This document shows, piece after piece, positions 1 to 5,817 of a stretch of 7,111 nt of DNA. The notes below the pieces were generated by a model, which saw only the letters and a program-made list of their open reading frames with translations, did not search any database and was not told the origin of the DNA. Origin of the DNA: an uncultured Ruminococcus sp. GTDB taxonomy: Bacteria > Bacillota_A > Clostridia > Oscillospirales > Ruminococcaceae. The position numbers were made by a program, and so were the translations under genes. How positions within the stretch are numbered: the first letter of the stretch is position 1; each line of letters begins with the position of its first letter. Location: the NCBI GenBank assembly GCA_946629405.1, contig CAMOXW010000004.1, positions 1 to 7,111 of the forward strand. Reading direction: 5' to 3'.

Positions 1-147
1 GATGATACAGTCGTTCACACCTGTCATGGTTTTATCATGGCCGTCTATACCGTTGTAAGCGGTTTCAACATTATAGATATTTCTTTTAAGGTTCTCCGAA
101 AGAGCATCCGCAAGCTGCATCTCGTCTTCACCTACGAGAACTCTCAT
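1..147 (-). CDS. Response regulator, N-terminal receiver-domain fragment (truncated by window edge)
   Basis: The minus-strand frame starting at ATG 147-145 runs 49 codons to the window edge without a stop. The peptide opens MRVLVGEDEMQLADALSENL. This is the first beta strand and helix of a CheY-like receiver domain, with the acidic pair E7/D8 of the phosphorylation pocket in place. It ends with hydrophobic residues (DCII) just where the third strand should deliver the phospho-accepting Asp, which lies outside the window. The start is supported by an AAGGGGG ribosome binding site a few bases upstream. By family knowledge this would be a two-component response regulator, perhaps OmpR-type with a DNA-binding C-terminus and a histidine kinase gene next to it, but neither is visible. 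It is divergent from the 482-1183 gene and has its own promoter and a structured leader. Confidence 0.85.
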   Translation of the reverse strand, partial: MRVLVGEDEMQLADALSENLKRNIYNVETAYNGIDGHDKTMTGVNDCII

Positions 148-165
148 ATAAATTCCCCCTTGGAA

Positions 166-210
166 CTGCTCTGCCCCTGCGGCAGAGGGTATGTCATAGC
201 AGGGGAGCAG
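166..210 (-). promoter_or_regulatory. Structured leader of the response-regulator mRNA, two mutually exclusive hairpins
   Basis: Two hairpins compete in the leader between the promoter and the start codon. The larger pairs 206-210 with 166-170 and 199-205 with 174-180, giving 12 bp with a 3-base bulge. The smaller is a perfect 7-bp stem, 181-187 with 169-175, with a 5-base loop. They share bases 169-180, so only one can form. The structure ends a few bases before the AAGGGGG ribosome binding site, and its C-rich arm (202-205) could also pair with that site. The pairings are seen directly; a regulatory role is inference. Confidence 0.4.
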
Positions 211-244
211 TCACTCCGAGAGTACACCACTCCACTCTACTATT

Positions 245-253
245 ATTATATCA
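245..253 (-). promoter_or_regulatory. Extended -10 promoter for the response regulator
   Basis: On the minus strand, TATAAT (250-245) is preceded by TG one base upstream (253-252), a perfect extended -10 element. No good -35 is seen at 17 bases, which is usual for this promoter class. Transcription would start near 238, leaving a leader of about 90 bases. Confidence 0.65.
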
Positions 254-294
254 CAAATTATTGAAATAAGCTTAAAAGATGCATTAGTTCAATA

Positions 295-339
295 TGTTGA
301 TTAGGAAAAAAATCCGCACGGTTTTTGTGCATATCAACA
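295..339. repeat. Inverted repeat between the two divergent promoters
   Basis: TGTTGAT (295-301) is mirrored by ATCAACA (333-339). Between them lies a smaller A-tract / CCG-CA-CGG / T-tract dyad centred near 317, so the block is roughly symmetric. A third box, TGTTGAC (365-371), overlaps the -35 of the plus-strand promoter. The position between divergent promoters suits an operator, but no binding protein can be named. Confidence 0.4.
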
Positions 340-366
340 GTTTTATATTTTAGCTGCCGACAAATG

Positions 367-395
367 TTGACTAAGTAATAAATTTGTGTTAGAAT
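367..395 (+). promoter_or_regulatory. Sigma-A-type promoter for the TPR-like gene
   Basis: TTGACT (367-372), a 17-base spacer and TAGAAT (390-395), with TG one base before the -10 (387-388). Five of six bases match consensus in each hexamer. The start of transcription would be near 402, leaving an untranslated leader of about 80 bases before the ATG at 482. Confidence 0.7.
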
Positions 396-481
396 TGAAT
401 ATGCAAACAAGCAAGAATAATTTACTGTTTTTACTCATTTTGCAATGTTACGAATACCCACAGGACAGGGGGGCTGATAAT

Positions 482-1183
482 ATGATATCACCGTCAGAAC
501 GTAAAAAAATAGGATTTTCGCTGCTGACATCTCACAGCGCCGAGATGAAAAAGTACGTTGACGTGTATGCTTTATACATTGAAAAGGGATATACCAAGGA
601 TCTGTGCGAAGCCTATGCGGACGCCTTCATCGACAACGCAAAAAAGCCCTCGCCCTTTGATATAATCCAGCTTGCAGCGCTCTATGGCAGGATACACGAC
701 TACAAGACATCCGCCTTTTATCTTGAAAAGCTTGAAGACAAGAAGCTCAGCGGCGACGAGAGGTTCGCCTACTGCATCGAGACTCTCTCCACTGTCAGCA
801 AAATAGGCAACTGGCGCGATGCCGAGGACTTCCGCACGAGGAACATAAGCTTTCTCCAGAAGCATACGGTAAAGGTCTCGCCACAGAGAGAAGCTGATCT
901 TTACATTGCCCTTGCGCTGGCTGACTGCGCCGCGAAGAACTACCAGCAGGCGCTGAAGCTGCTGAAATTCGGCTATAAGCCGCAGGGCGCCAAGGACCTC
1001 ACTCTCCTTGAGATATTCATTACGGTAGTGTATATCTTCGCCAAGGCAGGGGACGACGAGGGACTGGACGGAGCGCTTCAGAACGCAGAGAGCTGCCTGA
1101 GACTGTTCAAGCAGTTCGACTTCCCGTGGCAGGCTTCCTACTACCGCAGGCGTATCGAGGATGCAGCCAACGGAATATTATGA
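482..1183 (+). CDS. TPR-like helical protein of unknown function, 233 residues
   Basis: I do not recognise a named family. The start at ATG 482 is chosen because AGGGGGG (467-473) lies 8 bases upstream. The frame stays open back to a GTG at 386, but that start has no ribosome binding site and lies upstream of the predicted transcription start near 402. There is no signal peptide or membrane segment, so the product should be cytoplasmic. The protein is almost entirely amphipathic helix. Two stretches look like degenerate tetratricopeptide repeats, residues about 58-90 (PFDIIQLAALYGRIHDYKTS) and about 136-168 (READLYIALALADCAAKNYQ). The A/Y/L spacing of helix pairs continues near 173-210. This suggests a protein-protein interaction scaffold. 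It has its own promoter and terminator, so it is monocistronic, and is divergent from a response regulator. Any regulatory tie to that neighbour is only inferred. Confidence 0.85.
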   Translation: MISPSERKKIGFSLLTSHSAEMKKYVDVYALYIEKGYTKDLCEAYADAFIDNAKKPSPFDIIQLAALYGRIHDYKTSAFYLEKLEDKKLSGDERFAYCIETLSTVSKIGNWRDAEDFRTRNISFLQKHTVKVSPQREADLYIALALADCAAKNYQQALKLLKFGYKPQGAKDLTLLEIFITVVYIFAKAGDDEGLDGALQNAESCLRLFKQFDFPWQASYYRRRIEDAANGIL

Positions 1184-1186
1184 CAT

Positions 1187-1218
1187 AAGGCTCCGGAGAC
1201 AGACTTCGGAGCTTTTTT
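1187..1218 (+). terminator. Rho-independent terminator of the TPR-like gene
   Basis: GCTCCG (1190-1195) pairs with CGGAGC (1207-1212) across an 11-base loop, followed directly by six T. Flanking A/G bases at 1187-1189 can extend the stem into the T-tract. It begins 3 bases after the TGA stop at 1181-1183. Confidence 0.85.
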
Positions 1219-1583
1219 GTAGCACAAAAATCGTTAAAACAAAAAAATATATGAAGATTTTCCGTATTTTTTATGAATTTTCTTGCGAGGTATTATTGTG
1301 TATGATTTAACCAACAAATTTCATCTGTATAATCGCGACTGAATATTACAGATTGTTAAAAACTCGGTTTTTTGAAGCACAATTTGTACAAGTGCCGAAA
1401 ACAACGCATCTGCGTTGTTTTCAGAGATAAAAAACTGCTGCCGAAAGACGTAAAATACATCAAAATCTGCATATATGAATATTATATGAACGCATAAAAT
1501 ATTCAGTTTTGTTCATAAACGCTTAATATAAATAATTGAATTTTATTTAGCAATATAGTGCTAATTTCAGGCAATATAATCAA
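1219..1583. other. AT-rich intergenic stretch without a credible gene
   Basis: No open frame here has a ribosome binding site or protein-like composition. The stretch is strongly AT-rich. It holds a short A5C / GT5 dyad (1358-1372), a GCAC/GTGC dyad around the palindrome TTGTACAA (1377-1395), the perfect 12-bp hairpin at 1397-1422 listed separately, and an 8-bp inverted repeat TGAATATT/AATATTCA (1476-1483 and 1498-1505). TATAAT-like boxes occur at 1328 and 1575, but neither has a matching -35. Confidence 0.6.
1397..1422. repeat. Perfect 12-bp inverted repeat (strong hairpin)
   Basis: GAAAACAACGCA (1397-1408) and its exact complement TGCGTTGTTTTC (1411-1422) are separated by two bases, so the folded form would have an 11-bp stem and a 4-base loop. 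It is not a typical terminator, since the plus strand continues AGAGATAA and not a T-tract. It is preceded by a GCAC/GTGC dyad (1377-1395). It shares GCATCTGCGT and its spacing from GTGCC with a segment at 1916-1939, suggesting a repeated structural module. Confidence 0.7.
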
Positions 1584-1612
1584 TTGAACTTTCTCCCCCT
1601 ATGGGCTATAAT
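1584..1612 (+). promoter_or_regulatory. Promoter driving the structured, gene-less stretch
   Basis: TTGAAC (1584-1589), exactly 17 bases, then a perfect TATAAT (1607-1612). Transcription would begin near 1619. No protein gene follows on this strand before the terminator at 2045-2074, so the predicted transcript of about 455 bases would be non-coding. Confidence 0.55.
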
Positions 1613-1618
1613 ACAATT

Positions 1619-2074
1619 GTTGGAAGAACAGAGACCGAAAAATCGGTCTCCATCCACCACATAATTACATCAAGATATATTATGTGTCCTGTAACAAAAT
1701 CGGCAATTATATCCTGTTTTGCTCGATACGGTTCTAAACTCCGCCGTATCAAAGCCACATCAACCAGTTCCAAAAGACATCTTACTTATTCACAACTGTT
1801 ATTAAACATTAATGCCTATAATATGTTTAATCGCCTAAGGCAGTTTTTCAGATCGCTTAAAACGTTACAACAGTAGTGATAACAATGCAAAGGGATATAT
1901 GGCACTACGGAATTTGTGCCTGCCGTACGGCATCTGCGTATAGAGGGTGCGCAGCCGCCAACTCGATAGCGACCTTGATTGGCTTTTGAGAGGGTGTCAA
2001 TGAAGGTCGTTATTATTTTGCCAGTTCCGGTTCTATACCTATATAAAAAAGGCTGTCTCAGGACAGCCTTTTTT
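1619..2074 (+). ncRNA. Candidate large structured non-coding RNA, family unrecognised
   Basis: The segment lies between a good promoter and an intrinsic terminator and is packed with stems: 1631-1638/1643-1650 (8 bp, AAAA loop); 1658-1665/1679-1686 (8 bp, 13-base loop); 1725-1731/1744-1750 (7 bp); 1801-1809/1823-1831 (9 bp, 13-base loop); 1873-1881 with 1898-1900 and 1903-1908 (9 bp with a GG bulge); 1901-1905/1916-1920 (5 bp); 1934-1938/1950-1954 (5 bp); and 1965-1983 with 1996-2014 (18 bp around one G-G mismatch). The last stem has three G-U pairs that would be C-A mismatches in the opposite transcript, pointing to the plus strand. I see no hallmark of RNase P, tmRNA, SRP RNA or a T-box leader. 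It may be a free RNA or a copy of an interspersed repeat. The ends are inferred from the promoter and terminator. Confidence 0.45.
2045..2074. terminator. Bidirectional terminator shared by glmU operon and the opposing transcript
   Basis: GGCTGTC (2051-2057), a TCAG loop and GACAGCC (2062-2068), flanked by six A (2045-2050) and six T (2069-2074), so it works on either strand. On the minus strand it lies 10 bases after the glmU stop. On the plus strand it would end the candidate non-coding RNA. Confidence 0.9.
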
Positions 2075-2084
2075 ACTTTTATTT

Positions 2085-3461
2085 TCACTTTCCAAGCTTG
2101 CTCTTGAGCTTTCTGAGAGTATAGCCCTCGTTTATCTTCATGACTCCTCTGTCGATAGCCAGCGCATAGTCGGGAACGTCCCTTGTTACGGTGGTTCCTG
2201 CGGCTGTGTATACAGCCTTGCCCAGCTTTACGGGAGCGATGAGATTGGTGTTGCAGCCGATGAAGCAGTTGTCACCGATAACGCAGCGGCTCTTGGCGAT
2301 ACCGTCGTAGTTTACGGTAACAGTTCCGCAGCCGATGTTCACGCGCTTTCCGATGTCGCTGTCGCCGACGTAGGCAAGATGTGCAATGGCGGTCTTTTCG
2401 CCGATAGTGGAGTTCTTTATCTCCACGAAGTCGCCTATCTTGGCGCCCGTCTTAACAACACTGTCAGGACGGATATGAACGTAAGGACCTATCTTTACGC
2501 CTGCCTCTATCTCCGACTCGTAAGCCTGCACTGTGTGGAGGTTTACATCATCGCCTATCTTACAGTTCTCCACCACGGTATTGGGACCTATCTTGCAGTT
2601 CTTGCCGATGGTGGTATTTTTTCTTATTATAGTATTGGGAAGTATCTCCGTGCCCACGCCTATCTCAACGCCGCGCTCGATGACAACGCCGTCTGTGCAG
2701 GTGAACTCAACGCCGTTGGCAAGGTGCTTCTCAATAACAGCCATTCTTGCGTAGGTATTCAGCTCGAGGAGGTCCTTTCTGTCGTTGGCGCCCCTGATGA
2801 TATCCGCGTTCTCGGACTTGTATGCGCCTGCGTTCTTGCCTTCCGCGAGAGCGATGGCGATAGTGTCGGTGAGGTAGTACTCATTCTGCACATTGTCATT
2901 GCTGAGCTTGCCGAGAAGCTCTATGAGGTCGGCAGTCCTGAACCAGTATGTGCCCGAATTTACTTCCTTTATCCGACGCTGCTCCTCGGTAGCGTCCTTC
3001 TGCTCAACTATGCCGCTGATGCCGCCTGCCGAGCGGATTATCCTGCCGTAGCCGAAGGGATTCTCCAGCTCCGCAGTAATTACCGTAACAGCGTTTTTCT
3101 GCTGCTTGTGTATGATAAGTGACTCCTTGATAGTCTCGGCATCGATAAAGGGAGCATCTCCGCAGAGAACGAGAGTATTCCCCTCTGTATCCTCCTCAAG
3201 GAAGGGCACAGCCTGCTTCACCGCATGGCCCGTACCAAGTCTCTCCTCCTGAAGAACGGTCTTGTACTGACCGTCCAGATACTCATCTATCATCTCGCCC
3301 TTGAAGCCCTTTACCACGCATATATCCGTAAGGTCAGCCGCTTCACAGGCTGATATCACCCAGCGGAGCATAGGCTCGCCGAGAACCTTGAAAAGAGGCT
3401 TGGGCATTTCCGCCTTCATGCGCTTGCCCTGTCCGCCTGCTAAAATAACCGCTTTGTTCAT
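2085..3461 (-). CDS. glmU: Bifunctional UDP-N-acetylglucosamine pyrophosphorylase / glucosamine-1-phosphate N-acetyltransferase GlmU
   Basis: GlmU acetylates glucosamine-1-phosphate with acetyl-CoA and then uridylates it with UTP, giving UDP-GlcNAc for peptidoglycan and other envelope polymers in the cytoplasm. The 458-residue product has the usual length and two-domain order. The N-terminal nucleotidyltransferase shows LAGGQGKRMK (7-16, with R14 and K21), QEERLGTGHA (71-80) and GDAP (101-104). The C-terminal left-handed beta-helix, from about residue 250, carries hexapeptide repeats. The acetyltransferase residues fit those of the E. coli enzyme: R331, K349, H361, Y364 and N384 (NYDG). ATG 3461 is preferred because CCTCCT at 3470-3475 gives an AGGAGG site 8 bases upstream; an in-frame TTG at 3467 is too close to it. 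It is the last gene of the operon, 19 bases after the esterase stop. The glmU-prs pairing common in other bacteria is not seen here. Confidence 0.97.
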   Translation of the reverse strand: MNKAVILAGGQGKRMKAEMPKPLFKVLGEPMLRWVISACEAADLTDICVVKGFKGEMIDEYLDGQYKTVLQEERLGTGHAVKQAVPFLEEDTEGNTLVLCGDAPFIDAETIKESLIIHKQQKNAVTVITAELENPFGYGRIIRSAGGISGIVEQKDATEEQRRIKEVNSGTYWFRTADLIELLGKLSNDNVQNEYYLTDTIAIALAEGKNAGAYKSENADIIRGANDRKDLLELNTYARMAVIEKHLANGVEFTCTDGVVIERGVEIGVGTEILPNTIIRKNTTIGKNCKIGPNTVVENCKIGDDVNLHTVQAYESEIEAGVKIGPYVHIRPDSVVKTGAKIGDFVEIKNSTIGEKTAIAHLAYVGDSDIGKRVNIGCGTVTVNYDGIAKSRCVIGDNCFIGCNTNLIAPVKLGKAVYTAAGTTVTRDVPDYALAIDRGVMKINEGYTLRKLKSKLGK

Positions 3462-3480
3462 AATCAATTCCTCCTGTATG

Positions 3481-4635
3481 TCAATTTTGAGTTTTATCCT
3501 CTGGCGGGAAATTCTGTTTCAAATAGTCCGGAAACATTTCTCTCAGATAATTCGTGTGGAAGCAGCCCTCGTATATTTTCAGTTCCGCCGATACGCCGTG
3601 GGATATAAGCCTTTCGTAGAGCTTTTTAGTGCCCTCGACCATAGAATCGCCATCGCCGCAATCAACTTCAATGTCTTCCTTTTCACCTGCGCAAACAAGA
3701 ACATTCTTTTCCATAGTTTCATTGCGTTCAAAGTAGTCAAACTCCCGCTGAAAAGCATAAGGATCGGGGAAATAGTCAGCTGGCTCATAGGAACCGTCGT
3801 AAGAATAATAATAGTTGCAGAATGCTGGACTTCCGATTATATAATTCTTAAAAGGCTGATACTCATATTTATCGGAATTGCAGAGAGCATAGTCCACAAA
3901 AGGACCTCCGCAGGAATGTCCGAACAGAACCGAGCGTGACGCATCGGTCTTATAGTTGAGTGAGATAGTCTCCATCAGGTCGTTGGTAATGAAATCGAGA
4001 AATTTATCCTGACGGAAGATGAATTTGTCCATGCGCGTCTCGTTTGCACCGCCATCGATTTCATATTCATAGCCGAGGGTGGCGAATATCACGGGAGAGG
4101 CCTCACCGTCATTGATGATGTTCCAAAGTATCGGAATGAATTCCATCCAATAGACTTCGTCAGTTATCAGGAATACGGGATACTCTTTGTTTTCGTCGTA
4201 ATTCGGCGGCGTGATAACATGAGCAAGGAACTTAGTATCAAGCTGCTCGTCGTACATAGTGAACTCATGAAAACTGTCCTTTATTTTTTCTATGCTTTCA
4301 AACTCCTTCGGGTCAAGACAGTACGAATTGCGTCCGCGCTTACCGAGACTGAAGCACTTGGCAGGGTCAAGCAGCGTAAATTCGCGGAAACTTGAATTTT
4401 TCTTCTCCTTTTCGGTCATATTATCCGAGCAGATAAGCCCATCGTAGTATTCAACGGTCACTTTTGTTGTCGGTTCCGTTGCAGGCTCTGTTTCCGTCTC
4501 TGTTGCAGCTTCCGCAGTTGTAGCGGCAGCTGTAGTTTCCCCCGTAGCAGACGGGGTCTCGCCTTTTCCCGCGCAGGAAACAGCCGAAGCCGCCATAAGT
4601 CCGCACAACATAAGTGTCAGTGCTTTGTTCTTCAT
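3481..4635 (-). CDS. Lipoprotein esterase-like protein, alpha/beta hydrolase fold (paralogue 1)
   Basis: The 384-residue protein has a lipoprotein signal peptide (MKNKALTLMLCGLMAASAVSC, Cys21 as lipidation site). A Thr/Glu/Ala-rich linker follows (22-60), then a domain resembling the putative esterase family (esterase D / enterochelin esterase type). Visible elements are EYPVFLITDE (151-160), ASPVIFATLGYE (179-190), the nucleophile elbow GHSCGG (Ser241), NVLVCAGEKED (311-321), probably near the acid residue, and YEGCFH (His360). It should sit on the outer face of the membrane and cleave an ester; the substrate is unknown. The start is ATG 4635, with GGAGA 6 or so bases upstream; an in-frame ATG at 4647 has no ribosome binding site and would add four residues before the signal peptide. 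It lies 24 bases after its paralogue and 19 before glmU. Extra cysteines (252, 273, 315, 326, 358) are more numerous than in the paralogue. Confidence 0.88.
   Translation of the reverse strand: MKNKALTLMLCGLMAASAVSCAGKGETPSATGETTAAATTAEAATETETEPATEPTTKVTVEYYDGLICSDNMTEKEKKNSSFREFTLLDPAKCFSLGKRGRNSYCLDPKEFESIEKIKDSFHEFTMYDEQLDTKFLAHVITPPNYDENKEYPVFLITDEVYWMEFIPILWNIINDGEASPVIFATLGYEYEIDGGANETRMDKFIFRQDKFLDFITNDLMETISLNYKTDASRSVLFGHSCGGPFVDYALCNSDKYEYQPFKNYIIGSPAFCNYYYSYDGSYEPADYFPDPYAFQREFDYFERNETMEKNVLVCAGEKEDIEVDCGDGDSMVEGTKKLYERLISHGVSAELKIYEGCFHTNYLREMFPDYLKQNFPPEDKTQN
4367..4595 (-). repeat. Near-identical 229-base segment, copy in esterase paralogue 1
   Basis: This segment encodes residues 14-90 of the protein (end of signal peptide, lipobox, linker and first conserved block). 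It aligns without gaps to 5531-5759, offset 1164. By eye I count about 16 mismatches, including identical runs of 44 and 60 bases. The rest of the two genes is clearly more diverged. Confidence 0.85.
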
Positions 4636-4659
4636 TGTATTCTCCATAGCGTAATAGTG

Positions 4660-5799
4660 TCAGTTCTCAGGCGGAAAATTCTGTTTCAGGTAATCCTTGA
4701 GCATATCTGCAAGGTAATTATTGTGGTAGCAATCCTCATATATCTTCAATTCAGCATTTGCACCGTGAGAGACGAGCCTTTCATGGAGAAGCTTTGCCTC
4801 CTCGGGGATAGTGGGGAGGTCATCAGGTGCCTTGAAATCATAGTAATTCTCTCTGCCGCCTGCACATATCAGCACATTCTTGTCCATTGTCTCATTGCGG
4901 TCAAAATAATCGAACTCCCGCTGAAAAGCATACGGATCCTTAATGGAACTGTTGTCAAAATACTCCATATCGGGATAGAAATATGCGTAGAATGAGGGAC
5001 TTCCTATTATATAGCTCCCGAAGGGCTGATAATCATACTTATCCGAATTGCAAAGGGCATAATGTGAAAACACCCCGCCAAATGAATGCCCGAAAAATAC
5101 AGAACGTGAAGCGTCCACCTTGTAATTGAGAGAAATGGTTTTCATAAGGTCATCGGTGATAAAGTCAAGGAGCTTTTCCTCCTGCAGGATAAACTTATCA
5201 AAACGCTCTTCTTCCTCACGTGTGTCGTAATCGTAGCCGAGAGTTACGAATATAACGGGAGCGGCTTCGCCCTCGTCTATGACTTTCCAGAGGTCGGGAA
5301 CTTTTTTCAGATGATACGCCGAATCAGTGATGAATACCACCGGGTATTCCTTGTCTTTGTCATAATTCGGCGGAAGTGTTATGTGCACAAGGAACTGCTG
5401 GTCAAGCTGTTCGTCGTATATGGTCAGCTCGCGGAAATAATCCTTGATCTTGGTTATCTTCGTTATATCAGCGGGATAGAAATAGTAGGAATTGCGTCCG
5501 TTTTCGCCTATCTCGAAGCATTTGTCAACATCAAGCAGCGTAAATTCGCGGAAACTTGAATTTTTCTTCTCCTTGTCGGTCATCTTGTCCGAGCAGACAA
5601 GCCCATCGTAGTATTCAACGGTCACTTTTGTTGTCGGTTCCGTTGCAGGCTCTGTTTCTGCCTCTGTTGCAGCTTCCGCAGTTGTCGCAGCAGCTGTAGT
5701 TTCAGCCGCAGCAGACGAGGTCTCGCCTTTTCCTGCACAGGAGACCGCCGAAGCCGCCAGCAGACCGCATGCCAGAAACACTGATAAAAGCTTTTTCAC
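4660..5799 (-). CDS. Lipoprotein esterase-like protein, alpha/beta hydrolase fold (paralogue 2)
   Basis: The 379-residue protein has the same layout as its downstream neighbour: signal peptide with lipobox ASAVSC (Cys21), Thr/Glu/Ala-rich linker, and a putative-esterase alpha/beta hydrolase domain. Visible elements are EYPVVFITDS (151-160), APVIFVTLGYDYD (180-192), GHSFGG (nucleophile Ser239), NVLICAGGREN (308-318) and YEDCYH (His359). The catalytic serine and histidine are intact, so both copies look active. The start is GTG 5799, set by an AAGGGGAG site (5808-5815) lying in the 18-base gap after the preceding stop; no alternative start fits the signal peptide. The loop before the histidine strand differs in length and sequence from paralogue 1 (DFKAPDDLPTIPEE here), and so do residues around 190-200, which suggests different substrate pockets. 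The gene probably arose by tandem duplication. Confidence 0.88.
   Translation of the reverse strand: MKKLLSVFLACGLLAASAVSCAGKGETSSAAAETTAAATTAEAATEAETEPATEPTTKVTVEYYDGLVCSDKMTDKEKKNSSFREFTLLDVDKCFEIGENGRNSYYFYPADITKITKIKDYFRELTIYDEQLDQQFLVHITLPPNYDKDKEYPVVFITDSAYHLKKVPDLWKVIDEGEAAPVIFVTLGYDYDTREEEERFDKFILQEEKLLDFITDDLMKTISLNYKVDASRSVFFGHSFGGVFSHYALCNSDKYDYQPFGSYIIGSPSFYAYFYPDMEYFDNSSIKDPYAFQREFDYFDRNETMDKNVLICAGGRENYYDFKAPDDLPTIPEEAKLLHERLVSHGANAELKIYEDCYHNNYLADMLKDYLKQNFPPEN
5531..5759 (-). repeat. Near-identical 229-base segment, copy in esterase paralogue 2
   Basis: Partner of 4367-4595. It covers the same codons (14-90) in the upstream paralogue, without gaps. The direct-repeat arrangement in one transcription unit could allow recombination that deletes or fuses the two genes. 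Confidence 0.85.
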
Positions 5800-5817
5800 G
5801 TTTGTAGCTCCCCTTTA

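Noticed and set aside
386..481. N-terminal extension of the TPR-like protein from GTG 386
   Set aside because: It lies over the -10 of a good promoter (390-395) and has no ribosome binding site, while ATG 482 has a strong one.
1718..1753. tRNA T-arm-like sequence GGTTCTAAACTCCG
   Set aside because: No acceptor, D or anticodon arms can be built around it. The flanking GATACGG/CCGTATC stem has the wrong size.
1601..1876. Open frame of 91 codons on the plus strand
   Set aside because: Its ATG overlaps the -10 region of the 1584-1612 promoter, has no ribosome binding site, and the product is low-quality Arg/Ser/Lys-rich sequence interrupted by perfect inverted repeats.
1889..1943. Fourteen-residue leader peptide (ATG 1899) after AAAGGG
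   Set aside because: A Shine-Dalgarno-like site is present, but the peptide (MALRNLCLPYGICV) overlaps the possible pseudoknot and there is no downstream gene for it to control before the terminator. It may still be worth a ribosome-profiling look.
1600..2074. Known RNAs: RNase P, tmRNA, SRP RNA, T-box leader
   Set aside because: None of their conserved blocks is recognisable on either strand, and for a T-box no downstream gene follows on the plus strand.
1816..2088. Open frame of 90 codons on the minus strand
   Set aside because: It begins at the glmU stop and runs through the terminator and the large hairpins. It has no start signal, and the Cys/Arg/Tyr-rich product does not look like a protein. 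The G-U pairs of the 1965-2014 stem favour the other strand.
2379..3122. Long open frame antisense to glmU
   Set aside because: A frame shadow of glmU. The minus-strand protein has all GlmU motifs, and the antisense product has none.
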